NCBI RefSeq assembly: GCF_033115175.1 | Contig: NC_084850.1 | Location: 496,001-560,000, forward strand | Length of the DNA stretch: 64,000 bases | Direction of reading: 5' to 3' | From: Lepus europaeus | Lineage: Eukaryota > Chordata > Mammalia > Lagomorpha > Leporidae | Shown: piece after piece, positions 13,401 through 21,679 of the stretch | Layout of the letters: each line of letters starts with the position of its first letter | How positions within the stretch are numbered: position 1 is the stretch's first letter | Program-made: the position numbers and the translations under genes | The notes under the pieces: model-generated | The model's input: only the letters and a program-made list of their open reading frames with translations | Told to the model about the DNA's origin: nothing | Database searches by the model: none

Positions 13401-13500
13401 TGCTGTTGGTGTAGGTAAAGATGCTCGCCTGGGTGCTGTCCTCATGGCTCTCCTGCGGCTGCCCGCCAGCCAGCATTTGGGGGCCCCACGGCTGGGTCAT
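1984..13500 (-). CDS. OPN1MW: Long/medium-wave cone opsin, complete gene (six exons)
   Basis: Red/green-type cone visual pigment, a G-protein-coupled receptor of cone outer segments that binds 11-cis-retinal and activates cone transducin. The coding exons on the minus strand are 13389-13500, 8424-8720, 6277-6445, 5302-5467, 4393-4632 and 1984-2094. Their lengths (112, 297, 169, 166, 240, 111 nt) equal those of the human gene and total 1095 nt, or 364 residues plus stop. All introns are GT-AG. Visible landmarks are the N34 glycosylation sequon, the Cys126/Cys203 disulfide pair, the E129 counterion, the ERW motif at 150-152, retinal-binding K312 and NPIIY. Tuning sites read A180, Y197, Y277, A285 and S308. 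Y197 replaces the chloride-binding His of long-wave pigments, so a short-shifted pigment is expected. In a species with one copy the symbol OPN1LW is equally possible. Confidence 0.97.
2095..4392 (-). other. OPN1MW: Cone opsin intron 5
   Basis: 2.3-kb intron, free of CSINEs. It holds one palindromic transposon relic (2396-2527). A stretch near 3235-3340 resembles an ancient dispersed repeat. Nothing else is recognised. Confidence 0.8.
2396..2527. mobile_element. Short palindromic DNA-transposon relic (mariner-like MITE)
   Basis: About 130 bp whose two ends are degenerate inverted copies of each other: ACTTCAAAAAGTTCATGGAA at the left, and TTTTCCATGC...CTTTTGAAGTCC at the right. The core AAGTTTATTTTGGTGCAAAA recurs in the other copies in this window. 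The structure fits a non-autonomous DNA transposon; the family name is uncertain. Confidence 0.65.
4393..4632 (-). CDS. OPN1MW: Cone opsin exon 5 (TM6-TM7)
   Basis: Residues 249-328, from [18 protein letters not shown] to VFMNRQ. It carries tuning sites Y277 (TAC), A285 (GCC) and S308, the Schiff-base K312 and the NPIIY motif. The acceptor AG is at 4634-4633 and the donor is GTAAGT from 4392. Exon 5 is the main red/green difference exon in primates. Confidence 0.97.
5302..5467 (-). CDS. OPN1MW: Cone opsin exon 4
   Basis: Begins [20 protein letters not shown], where Tyr197 replaces the His that binds chloride in long-wave pigments and Cys203 forms the conserved disulfide. It continues through TM5 to the sequence ending MAIRT. 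The donor GT is at 5301-5300. Confidence 0.96.
5468..6276 (-). other. OPN1MW: Cone opsin intron 3
   Basis: 809-bp intron with no recognised repeat or gene. The splice sites are canonical. Confidence 0.8.
6277..6445 (-). CDS. OPN1MW: Cone opsin exon 3
   Basis: Residues 137-193 from [16 protein letters not shown] onward, including the G-protein-contacting ERW motif, and ending PPIFGWSR. Residue 180 is Ala. The acceptor AG is at 6447-6446 and the donor GTAAGG starts at 6276. Confidence 0.97.
6446..8423 (-). other. OPN1MW: Cone opsin intron 2
   Basis: 2.0-kb intron. It contains one CSINE (7161-7544) ending in a long (TC)n tract. Nothing else is recognised. Confidence 0.8.
7161..7544 (+). mobile_element. 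CSINE, sense
   Basis: tRNA-derived lagomorph SINE, running from the GGGGTCGGCACTGTGG head to an AAATAAATAAA tail. Flanked by a perfect 9-bp target-site duplication (CAGAGACAG, 7152-7160 and 7545-7553). A (TC)n tract at about 7418-7480 has expanded inside it. Confidence 0.92.
8424..8720 (-). CDS. OPN1MW: Cone opsin exon 2 (TM1-TM3)
   Basis: Begins [20 protein letters not shown] and ends [14 protein letters not shown], carrying Cys126 and the E129 counterion. Residue 116 is Phe. The acceptor AG is at 8722-8721 and the donor GTAAGC starts at 8423. The split glycine codon matches the phase of exon 1. Confidence 0.97.
9212..9581 (-). mobile_element. CSINE, variant B, antisense
   Basis: Variant with the CCTCCGCCTTGCGGCGCC head and a GACAGGCAGAGTGGACAGTG tail (both read on one strand or the other). 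Perfect 12-bp duplication GGGCCATTTCTT at 9200-9211 and 9582-9593, so probably a recent insertion. Confidence 0.93.
10183..10535 (+). mobile_element. CSINE, variant B, sense
   Basis: Same variant as 9212-9581 in the opposite orientation. Perfect 11-bp duplication AAGAAAAGCAG at 10172-10182 and 10536-10546. Confidence 0.93.
10950..11590 (+). mobile_element. Old CSINE, sense, split by a younger one
   Basis: The left part (to about 11106) carries the CCCTGCTAATGTGCACCCTGG body. The right part (from 11446) carries the GGCATTTGGGAAGTGAAGCA body and an AAATAAAT tail. They are separated by the insertion at 11107-11445. Confidence 0.8.
11107..11445 (+). mobile_element. CSINE, variant B, sense, nested
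   Basis: Inserted into an older CSINE. A 16-bp duplication (GAAATCCAAG then A or C, TCCTG) with one mismatch flanks it, at 11093 and 11446. Confidence 0.9.
12118..12445 (+). mobile_element. Old CSINE, sense
   Basis: Diverged copy recognisable from GCTCCACTTCGGATCC through GGGGAGTGAAGCAGTGAATGG to a degraded tail. Confidence 0.75.
13389..13500 (-). CDS. OPN1MW: Cone opsin exon 1 with start codon
   Basis: ATG at 13500-13498, then [14 protein letters not shown] and ending [10 protein letters not shown] with the N34 glycosylation sequon. The donor GTGAGC starts at 13388. The start fits because the exon is exactly 112 coding nt, as in human, and a TATA box lies 63 bp upstream. Confidence 0.96.
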
Positions 13501-13560
13501 GGCTGTGCAGAGCCCTGTCCCTGCCACCGCCAGCCCTGGCACACTGCTGGGGGTCATGGC

Positions 13561-13690
13561 GCTTTATACCAGCCCGCGGGATCAGCCGGGGCCTCCTCAC
13601 CTTAGAAGCTCCCAAACATGTCGCCATCTGATTGATCTCTTAATTGGGCTGGGACTTAGACCTCCTCCTCCTCCTCCCACCCGTTGCTTC
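13561..13690 (-). promoter_or_regulatory. OPN1MW: Cone opsin promoter
   Basis: On the minus strand GGTATAAAGC puts a TATA box at 13568-13563, so transcription should start near 13535-13540 with a 5' leader of about 40 nt. Farther upstream are CCCAATTAAGAGATCA (TTAATT at 13640-13645, a likely CRX/OTX-type site) and a polypurine tract near 13660-13680. From memory this block is strongly conserved with the human red/green opsin promoter. Confidence 0.85.
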
Positions 13691-14624
13691 CCTGCTCCTA
13701 AGGTCAGCCTGCAGGGGCAGCTCAGATGGATTTGCTGGGCACCAAACTTGGAAACTTCCCATTTGGTTCAGAGAGGTGCCTGTGGGAGCCACCATGGCCC
13801 TCGCTCCTGTCTGTGTCATCTGTCCCCTCCACCTCTCCAATGCCTGCTCTCGGGGGGGTTCAGGTCTGGAACGTGAGCCAGCTTGTAGGACACGCCAGCT
13901 CAATGGGCCCAAGGGTACAGTTGGTGGCCCTGGCGCTCCTCCCTCGGCTTCTTCCGGCCATCCCCTCATCCTGGCTCAGAGGAGCTGCAGCTGCTTCAGC
14001 CACCAGGGGGCTCATGCAGGCATCGCAGCAGCCCTGGGCAGCTCCTGGCAGCTCAAGTCTCCCTTGGTCTCCCGGACCGCCCCTTGGCAGAGGCACTGAC
14101 GTGCTACGTGCGCAGTTCCGGAGCCTTAGCTCCATGCGATGAACTGACCAAGAACCCCTGATCTCCCTCCACAGTCCTTACTTAGGGAGCACATCCTCCC
14201 TCCTGGCGTCCACCTGCTCCCCTCTACTCAGAACCGAACTGCAGCTCCTTCTGGCTTTGCCTTTGCATTGGCCTGTGACACTCCACAGAGACAGGACGTG
14301 GGCTGGTGGCCTTTACGGCCACTTTGGCACTGTAGGCTCCACGCTCAAGGCTCCTAGCAATACAGCCTCTCCCACAGGCTCTGGGGAAGCCTTAGCTACC
14401 AAGCTGAAGGCTGGAGCCATGTGGAGCTCCAGCTTGGCTACCCAGAGCAAGAATGGCTCTTAGCATCGCTTGGTGCCTGCCATGTGCTGGGTGTCAGGTG
14501 AGGGGTTGCAGGTGCAGTGGAAGCAAAGTCTGGGCCATGCCCTGACAGAGCCCACCAGCAGCCATTGCTGTCCAAGCCCCCTCCCCCCAGTCCCTTCCGG
14601 TGCACCTAGCACTTCTCCAAATCC
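13691..14624. other. Opsin 5' flank, unique sequence
   Basis: About 930 bp with no recognised gene or repeat. Confidence 0.6.
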
Positions 14625-15290
14625 CAAAGAATCAAAAACAGGCATTCCAGGGGCCAGGGCTGTGGCATAGTGGGTAAGGCCGCCGCCTGCGATGCCAGCA
14701 TTCCATGTGGGCACTGGGCTGAGTCCCGGCTGCTCCCCTTCCCATCCAGCTCTCTGCTATGGCCTGGGAAAGTGGAGGATGGCCCAGGTCCTTGGGCCCC
14801 TGCACCTGCATGGGAGATCCGGAGGAGGCTCCTGGCTCCTGACTTTGGATTGGCGCAGCTCTGGCCATTGCAGCCAACTGGGGAGAGAACCAGCGAATGG
14901 AAGACCACTCCCCCTCTGCTTCTCCTTCTCTCTCTGTGTAACTCTTTCAAATAAATAAATAAATCTTTAAAAAATAAATATTTTAAAAAACGGGCATTCC
15001 CACAAAAACATATGTGTAAATTTTCATGGTAGAATTCATCAAGATAGCCATAGGAGGCAACAACCCCAAAGCCCATCAACAGCCACAATGCGGTCTAGCC
15101 AAGGAACGAAGTGCTGGGCCACACTAGCGTGTGAATGAAGGGGAGAAACACCAAGCCACAGCCGATAGCACACCTGGTGTGACTCCACTGTACAGTGTCC
15201 AGAGCGGGCCAGTCCATACAGAGAGTGCGCTAGGGCTCGGCAGGCATGGGGAGCAGCTGCTTAATGGGTGACGAAAGCATTCGGAAATCA
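14625..15290 (+). mobile_element. L1 3'-end fragment, sense
   Basis: Degenerate L1 3' untranslated sequence, seen as AGCCCATCAACAG and further along GTCCAGAGCGGGCCAGTCCATA...GCTGCTTAATGGGTGA. It is interrupted by the CSINE at 14649-14986. Confidence 0.65.
14649..14986 (+). mobile_element. CSINE, sense
   Basis: Full-length copy with a near-perfect 14-bp duplication (AAAACAGGCATTCC and AAAACGGGCATTCC, the right one ending at 15000). Confidence 0.92.
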
Positions 15291-15379
15291 CATTGTGATG
15301 ATACAGTCACTGTGCAAAACAGTGTGCTGCTCTCCAGAGAAATGAAACACCCTGAGCCGGGCATCCAGGCTGGCAGCTG

Positions 15380-15680
15380 GGGCCACGGATGAGATGTCTG
15401 CGCTCCAAGTCAGAATGCCCAGGCTTTGTTGCCTGGCTCTGGCTCCGGGCTTCAGCTTCCTGTTGTTGCAGACCCTGGCTCTAGCAGTTGTGTTCCTGCC
15501 AACCATGTGGGGACCCAAATTGTCTTCCCAGCTCGCAGCTTTGGCTTGGCCCAGCCCTGGGTTGTTGTGGGCATTTGATAAATGAATTAGTGGATGGAAA
15601 ATGCTCGCTCTCTCTCTTTCTCTTCCTCTCTCCCTCTCTCCCCCTCCCTCTCTCTTTCTCTTAAAATAATCTTAGAAATT
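15380..15680 (+). mobile_element. Old CSINE, sense
   Basis: Diverged copy; the GTTGTGGGCATTTGATAAATGA body and a CT-rich tail are visible. Confidence 0.65.
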
Positions 15681-15747
15681 TCTAATTAAACAGAATTACC
15701 ATATGACCCAGCATTTCAACGTCTGAATATTTACCCAAATGAATTTT

Positions 15748-16414
15748 TAAAAAGGATTTATTTATTTATTTGAAAGGCAGAGATACTGGAAGGGAAGGGA
15801 AGGGAAGGGAAGGGAAGGGAAGGGAACCTTCAATCTGCTGGTTCACTCTCCCAATGGCCACCCTGGCTGAAGCAAGGAGCCAGGAATTTCTTCCGGGTCT
15901 CCCAGGTGGGTGCCAGAGCCCAAGCACTTGGGCCATCTTCTGCTACCTTCCCAGGGGCATTAGCAGGGAGCTGGATCAGAACTGGAGAGGGGCCAGTGCT
16001 ATGGCGCAGCAGGTTAACACCTTGGCCTGAAGCGCCGGCATCCCATATGGGCACCGGTTCTAGTCCTGGCTGCTCCACTTCCGATCCAGCTCTCTGCTAT
16101 GGCATGAGAAAGCAGTAGAAGATGGCCCAAGTCCTTGGGCCCCTGCACCCACGTGGGAGACCTGGAAGAAGCTCCTGGCTCCTGGTTTCAGATCGACGCA
16201 GCTCCAGCTGTTGCAGCCATCTGGGGAGTGAACCAGCACATGGAAGACCTCTCTCTGTCTCTACCTCTCTATGTATCTCTGTCTTTCAAATAAATAAAAT
16301 AAAATCTTTAAAAAAAAAAAAGAACTGGAGCAGCTGGGACTCTAACTGGTGCCCACATGGGACGCCAGCACTGCAGGTGGAGCCTCAGCCTTCCACCTGC
16401 CACAGCACCAGCCC
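15748..16414 (-). mobile_element. CSINE, antisense, split by another CSINE
   Basis: Inserted in L1 with the duplication TACCCAAATGA on both sides. Interrupted at 15988-16320. An (AAGGG)n tract replaces part of the tail at about 15789-15828. Confidence 0.88.
15988..16320 (+). mobile_element. CSINE, sense, nested
   Basis: Inserted into the antisense CSINE; duplication AGAACTGGAG on both sides. This makes a three-layer stack: SINE in SINE in L1. Confidence 0.9.
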
Positions 16415-16850
16415 CTACCCAAATGACTGGGAAGCAGCATTTTGAAGAGTTACGCGTACACTCATGTTTACAGCAGAATCATTCCCAGCAACCGAGAGGC
16501 TGAAGCATCCCAAGTGCCCACCGATGAACAAATGGGTAAGATGTGGCAGAACACAGTGGCACACTATTCGGCCTTCAGAAGGAAGGGGCTTGGGACCCGT
16601 GCTCCAACATGGATGACCCTCAAAGACATGATGCTCAGTGGGAGAAACCAGGCACGGAAGAACAAATTGTGTCTGGCTCCCCTAGAGGAGTCACGTTCTT
16701 AGAAAGTAGAGTGGTAGGGGCCAGGGCTGATGGGATTGCAATCAGGGAAGATGAGAAAGTTCTGGAAAAGGATGCTGGCAATGGTTGCAGAACAAAGTGA
16801 ATGTGCTGAACGCCCCTCAATTAGAATATTAGGTACAAATATTAAAAACT

Positions 16851-17984
16851 TCAAAGGCAAACGGCCAAACAGCTCCTTCCTTGTCCTGTATCGGTAGCAG
16901 TCACCAGCGGTTAAGGACAGAGCCCCCCGTCCGCTGGACAGAGCTGAGAGCTGAGTGAAGATGACAAGTCGCCGAAGAAGCCCTAATCAGCTCTCCTTCA
17001 CCAAGTCCCTGAGCAGGAGTCGGCTTAGAGACTAATAGTGATGATGGCTGCGTGGCTCTGGGGAGAAAGCAAGTCCCGGTAAAGCCCTTCCTCTTATTGT
17101 CTTTCTGGGCCCAGGCACGTCCCCCTGCAGAAAGAGGCCCAGGGCAACCCTGGCCCTTGGGCCCCTGCTCTGAAGTTCCCCTGTGGCCACACTCTGCGGC
17201 CATGGCTGCCCGGAGGCTTGGGAAACGTTGGCTGTGCATCTTCTGGGCTCCCTTTGCACTGGCTGTGAGCCCCTGAGTCTCTCACAGTGGCTTACGTGGG
17301 ACTAAGCCCAGCGTGGACACACAGTGCAGACTGCATGACAAGGCTGTCGCCCACCTACTGGAAATGCCCAGCCACGTGGCTCCCACCTCCCTCCACCAGG
17401 ATCTTCGTGAGCTGACAGGGTGGCTACTATGCGTGTCCCCCCAGCCCCTTGCAAGGTAGACATCTGGTGGTCATCTTTCACCATGTCCAAGGCCATGGGC
17501 CTCACGTAGCAGCTGGGTTGATGGAACAAGGTCAAATCCCTGGAGTGCAACCTCAGGTCATTGTCACTTCTAAGTCCATAGTTCTCCCTCCTGCAGGGTC
17601 CTAGTGTGCTTTGCATGCCCGTCCCCAGCAGGGTTGAAGGAGAACCAGAGGGTTCCAGAATGCAAGACCCAGAAGTGGGCCTCCTCTGAGACACCCACCC
17701 TACTGGGTCCCTCCTTGTCCCGGGTCTGCCACGGACTGGCCAATGACCCTTCTCTCCTGGTGCCCGCTGCCTCTGTGTAGAGCGAGGAAGCAGTTCTGCC
17801 GGTGCTCTCCCCCAATGGGGGTCCAGCGGAGGAGCCGTGGGGAGTGTGCAGGAAGCCTCCCGCCTGCCCTTGTCTGGGGCCAGACACACATCCGCCCTAA
17901 GATGCTCAGGAAGGAGATGGGGGGGTGGCAGAGGCCAGCGAGGTGGCAGGTTCCGGACCGTCACTCCCCCCCACCTCCCTGCAC
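16851..17984. other. Opsin upstream flank, SINE-free
   Basis: Unique sequence upstream of the opsin. It contains the left arm of the 21-bp inverted repeat at 16976-16996. No gene seen. Confidence 0.6.
16976..16996 (-). promoter_or_regulatory. Left arm of a 21-bp inverted repeat with a CRX-type core
   Basis: The reverse complement of these 21 bases is identical to 18400-18420. It includes CCCTAATCAGCTCTC, so it has a TAATC/GATTA homeodomain core of the CRX/OTX type. It lies about 3.4 kb upstream of the opsin start site. Confidence 0.6.
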
Positions 17985-18440
17985 AGCAGGGTGCTAATTG
18001 ATGATTAGGGCTAACAGAAGATCAAGTCCCATTTTAGCCTAAAGCAGATTACTGCCCTAGAAAGTCGCCCAGCACCTGGAAGGGCACACGGCCCCCGCCC
18101 CCTCCCCCCAGTGGAAGCTTATTCCGGGGCCCACACTCTGGCAGGACGGTGGGGGAGGCAGGTGGGGCATCTAGAGAGGCGGGCCCAGAACAGGACTGGG
18201 GGGGGGGGCGCAATAGAGTCAGGGCTCCTCCCCTGCCCCAGCGGGACCAGCTCACTGGGAGGAGAGGGGCTGGCAAAAGACCAGGCCGCCAAGCCATGAG
18301 GACGCGCGGCGCCCTCGGCTCTGCCCTCGCTGGCAGGAGGCTGGGAGATTAGATGTCAGGCTAGTCTCTGGGCCGCCGCCGCCTAAGGGCCTTGGTGAGG
18401 GAGAGCTGATTAGGGCTTCTGGGGTTGCCTGTCACCTTCA
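17985..18440 (-). promoter_or_regulatory. Candidate cone-opsin locus control region
   Basis: In primates an enhancer 3-4 kb upstream of the red/green array is needed for cone opsin expression. This SINE-free block upstream of the opsin promoter holds four GATTA (TAATC) homeodomain cores: in GATTAGGGCT at 18003 and again at 18408, in CAGATTACTG at 18047, and in GAGATTAGAT at 18347, plus GCTAATTGATG at 17993. GC-box-like C-rich DNA lies at about 18093-18110. CRX/OTX sites of this kind drive photoreceptor genes. The position fits after allowing for SINE and L1 insertions. Assignment is inferred from motifs and location, not from alignment. Confidence 0.65.
18400..18420 (+). promoter_or_regulatory. 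Right arm of the 21-bp inverted repeat
   Basis: Perfect inverted copy of 16976-16996, about 1.4 kb away, containing GAGAGCTGATTAGGGC. Confidence 0.6.
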
Positions 18441-19802
18441 CTCAGCTCGCAGCTCCAGCCAGCGAGCAGGAGCTTTTGTCCTTAAGCGCCAGTGGTGCTA
18501 TGGCCACAGGACAAGAGAGCAGTCACCAGCGCCCTCCGTCTCCATGTTCTGCTCCTCTGGGATTTGTAAACACTTGCCATATATATATCAAGTCGGAGTA
18601 TTTTGTCACTTTTACGAATGTCTTGCTGTGTCCCATGTCACTCAGCTCAGAGCAACAACAGTCAGGATCTCTCCTCACCCCTGTGGCTCTTGGATGCCCC
18701 AGACTTGCCGATCTTCCCTCCGTGTTCTCAGTTTGGTCCGCTGTTCTAGCCCCCTGTATGAGTAAGCAAGCAGGGCTGGGTAGGATGGAGAAGGAGGAAA
18801 GGAGGCGGGATGTGGAGGTTAGGGTTCCAGGAGTGCTCATTTGCATAGGGCTTTACAGTGGGCCTTTCCAAGGAAGGATCCTTGAACAAAGACTTACAAG
18901 AGGGAGGGACGTAGGAAGGGAGCCAAGGCCCTGGGGCTGGAGTAGAGTGGGAACGGGTGTGCAGGGCAAAGAAAGCGTGGCGAGAATGGAGGTCACATCA
19001 TCTGAATGAACGAGGGACAGCACTGTGTGGTGCGGTTTTGAGTGAAGCCTCGCGCGCTCTGACTTCGATTCAAATACATTCTCTCTGGGCATGGGTCTGA
19101 GCGTTGTCAGAATCAGGCGCTGCTCCAGGGGAGAGATCATGACAGTGCCCACTAGAGGGGGCGGAAGGTGCCGAGGGCCATGAGAAGGCATGGCCACAGG
19201 CGGTGCTGCTTTGCCCATTGCCTGAGGCTTGCACACACAAACAAAAGTGAATATTTTGAACAATGTCATCCCAAGCACTGTGAAGATCTGGAAAAAAATG
19301 CACAAACTCTTAGAAAACCGCAACCAACCAAAAGGCGCTGCACCAGAAACCGAAGAGCTGCCAAAGACACTGAAGCCAGTGTTTCCAACCTGTCCACCAA
19401 GGAAAGGTCTCTGGTGCATCTCTGATGCACACCAAGGTGCAAGCTCACTTCCAGGCCTTTTTGGATCACTTCCTGTGTGTCTTCATTCCCACACAGAACC
19501 AGCAACTAAGAGCTAGCAAGCCTGGGTGCAAATAGCTGAAATGCAGACGGCTGAAACTTGGCTGCCTGCTCTCCCTCCCCCATTCTGCTTACTGTGGCAA
19601 CTACATGGCCACCACAGAGGAGAAGCACAGACTTTTCCTTTTAGTGGAGAAAGTGCTGTGTTTCTAAATCTGAAGCACGTTTGCAATAAAGTTCACGCCG
19701 AATCCCCACTGTGATGCAGCTGTTTCGTGTTCAGTTAGAAAGAGCCCTCAAAAGGAGGTCTTCTCCAAAGCCAGTCCCCAAAGGCAAATGGACAATTCCA
19801 CT
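18441..19802. other. Intergenic DNA without CSINEs
   Basis: No gene recognised. Around 18790-18980 the sequence resembles an ancient dispersed repeat. Nothing else stands out. Confidence 0.55.
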
Positions 19803-19856
19803 CTTATGAGAGAACTCCAAAAAGTTGGTGGAAAACAGAATTTGAAGATACATTTG

Positions 19857-20186
19857 GGGGGCCAGCGCTGTGGCGCAGCGGGTTAAAGCCCTGGCCTGAA
19901 GCACTGGCATCCCAAATGGGTGCCGATTCCAGACCCGTCTGCTCCTCTTCTAATCCAGCTCTCTGCTGTGGCCTGGGAAAGCAGTGGAAGATGGCCTAAG
20001 TCCTTGGGCCCCTGCACCCGCGTGGAAGACCTGGAAGAAGCTCCTGGCTCCTGGCTTCAGATCGGCACAGCTCTGGCCATTGCGGCCATCTGGGGAGTGA
20101 ACCAGCGGATGGAAGACCTCTGTGTCTCTACCTCTCTCTGTAACTCTGTCTTTCAAAGAAATAAAATAAATCTTAAAAAAAAAAAA
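19857..20186 (+). mobile_element. CSINE, sense
   Basis: First of three tandem sense copies in the relic. Duplication AAGATACATTTG / AAGATACACTTG (one mismatch). Confidence 0.92.
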
Positions 20187-20198
20187 AGATACACTTGG

Positions 20199-20500
20199 GG
20201 GACTGGTGCTGTGATGTATCAGGTAAAGCCACTGCTTACAGGCGCCAGTTCTAGTCCCGGCTGCTCCACTTCTGATCCAGCTCTCTGCTGTGGCCTAGGA
20301 AAGCAGTGAAAGGTGGCCCAAGTGCTTGGGCCCCTGAACCCACATGGGAGACCCGGAAGAAGCTCCTGGTTCCTGGCTTCGATTGTCCCAGCTTTGGCTG
20401 TTGCAGCCATTTGAGGAGTGAACCAGCGGATGGAAGACTTTCTCTCTCTTTCTCTGTTTCTCTGCCTTTCGAAAGCAATCTTTTTTTTTTTTTTTAATGG
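20199..20500 (+). mobile_element. CSINE, sense
   Basis: Second tandem copy, starting GGGACTGGTGCTGTGATG. Its tail ends before GGATGCATTTGGG, a diverged version of the same target. Confidence 0.88.
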
Positions 20501-20511
20501 ATGCATTTGGG

Positions 20512-21150
20512 GGCTGGCCTTGTGGTGCAGTGGGTTAAGCTGCCCTTTGGGATGCCTGCATTCCTATTCAATGGCAGGTCTAGTCCTAACATCTTCATTT
20601 CCAATCCAGTTTTCTTTTGTAAGATGTATTTATTTATTTGAAAGTCAGAGTTACACAGAGAGAAGAGAGGCTGAGAGAGAGCGAGAGCGAGAGAGAGAGA
20701 GAGAGGTCTTCTATCCACTGGCTCACTCCTCAATTGGCCACAACGGCCAGAGCTGAGCGATCTGAAGCCAGGACCTAGGAGCTTCTTCCAGGTCTCCCAC
20801 GCGAGTGCAGGGGCCCAAGGACTTGGGCCATCTTCTACTGCTTTCCCAGGCCACAGCAGAGAGCTGGATTGGAAGTGGAACAGCTGGGACTCAAACCGGC
20901 GCCCATATGGGACGCTGGCACTGCAGGTGACAGCTTTACCTGCTAGCCACAGCGCCGGGCCCCCACTAAGACATCCAAGAAGGAAGCAGAAGATGGCCCA
21001 CATGTTTGGGCCCCTGCTACTCACATGGGAGACCAGGATGGAGTTTAAGGCTCCTGGATATTGTAGATATTTGGGGAGTGAACAAGCAGATGGAAAAATC
21101 TCTCTCTCTGTCACCCTACATTTCAAGTAGATGAAAATAAATAAACATTT
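20512..21150 (+). mobile_element. CSINE, sense, split
   Basis: Third tandem copy. It is interrupted at about 20620-20961 by an antisense copy; its body resumes with GGAAGCAGAAGATGGCCCAC and ends in AAATAAATAAACA. Confidence 0.85.
20620..20961 (-). mobile_element. CSINE, antisense, nested
   Basis: Sits inside the CSINE at 20512-21150. GA-rich tail at about 20670-20705; head ends CACAGCGCCGGGCCCC. Confidence 0.9.
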
Positions 21151-21208
21151 AAAAAGGAAAAATCAAACTTATTTTGATGCAAAAATTTTGAAATGCATGT
21201 ATAGTATC

Positions 21209-21528
21209 TTTTTAAAAAGATCTGTTTATTTATATGAAAGGCAGAGTTACAGACAGAGGGAAAGAGATCTTCCATCCAGTAGTTCACTTCCCCAAAAGAC
21301 TGCAATGGCCGGAGCTGCGCCGATCCGAAGCCAGGAACCAGGAACTCCATGCAGGTCTCCCACATGAGTGCAGGGGACAATGCACTTGGGCCATCTTCCA
21401 CTGCTTTCCCAGGTGCATTAGCAGGGTTCTGGACAGGAAGTGGAGCAGCTGGGGCTCAAGCCGGTATTAATACGGGATGCTGGTGCTGCAGATTGCGGCT
21501 TAATCTGCTGGGCCTCAACAACCAGGTC
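21209..21528 (-). mobile_element. CSINE, antisense
   Basis: Diverged copy in the last third of the transposon relic. Confidence 0.85.
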
Positions 21529-21679
21529 CCAGGAACTTTTTGAAGACGCTGTCATATGAGGTTCCTGGAGGAGTCCACCTCCTGGAGACAGCAGCAGCAT
21601 GGTGGCGGCCAGGAGCTGGGGGTGAGGGAAACACCAGCTCCCCGGCACTCGGCACTCCCTCCACATTCACATCGCTGTG

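Larger units (their letters stand above)
15687..16850 (+). mobile_element. L1 3'-end fragment, sense, split by CSINEs
   Basis: Left part: ACCATATGACCCAGCATTTC, a classic L1 3' sequence. Right part (from about 16415): AATGGGTAAGATGTGG...CAACATGGATGACC and ATGATGCTCAGTGGGAGAAA. The gap is filled by CSINEs. Confidence 0.8.
19803..21557. mobile_element. Palindromic transposon relic split by CSINE insertions
   Basis: Three pieces of one relic in order: 19803-19856 (ACTCCAAAAAGTTGGTGGAAAA), 21155-21207 (AAACTTATTTTGATGCAAAA then AATGCATGTATAGTAT) and 21530-21557 (GAACTTTTTGAAGACGC). Between them lie the CSINEs listed next. Confidence 0.7.
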
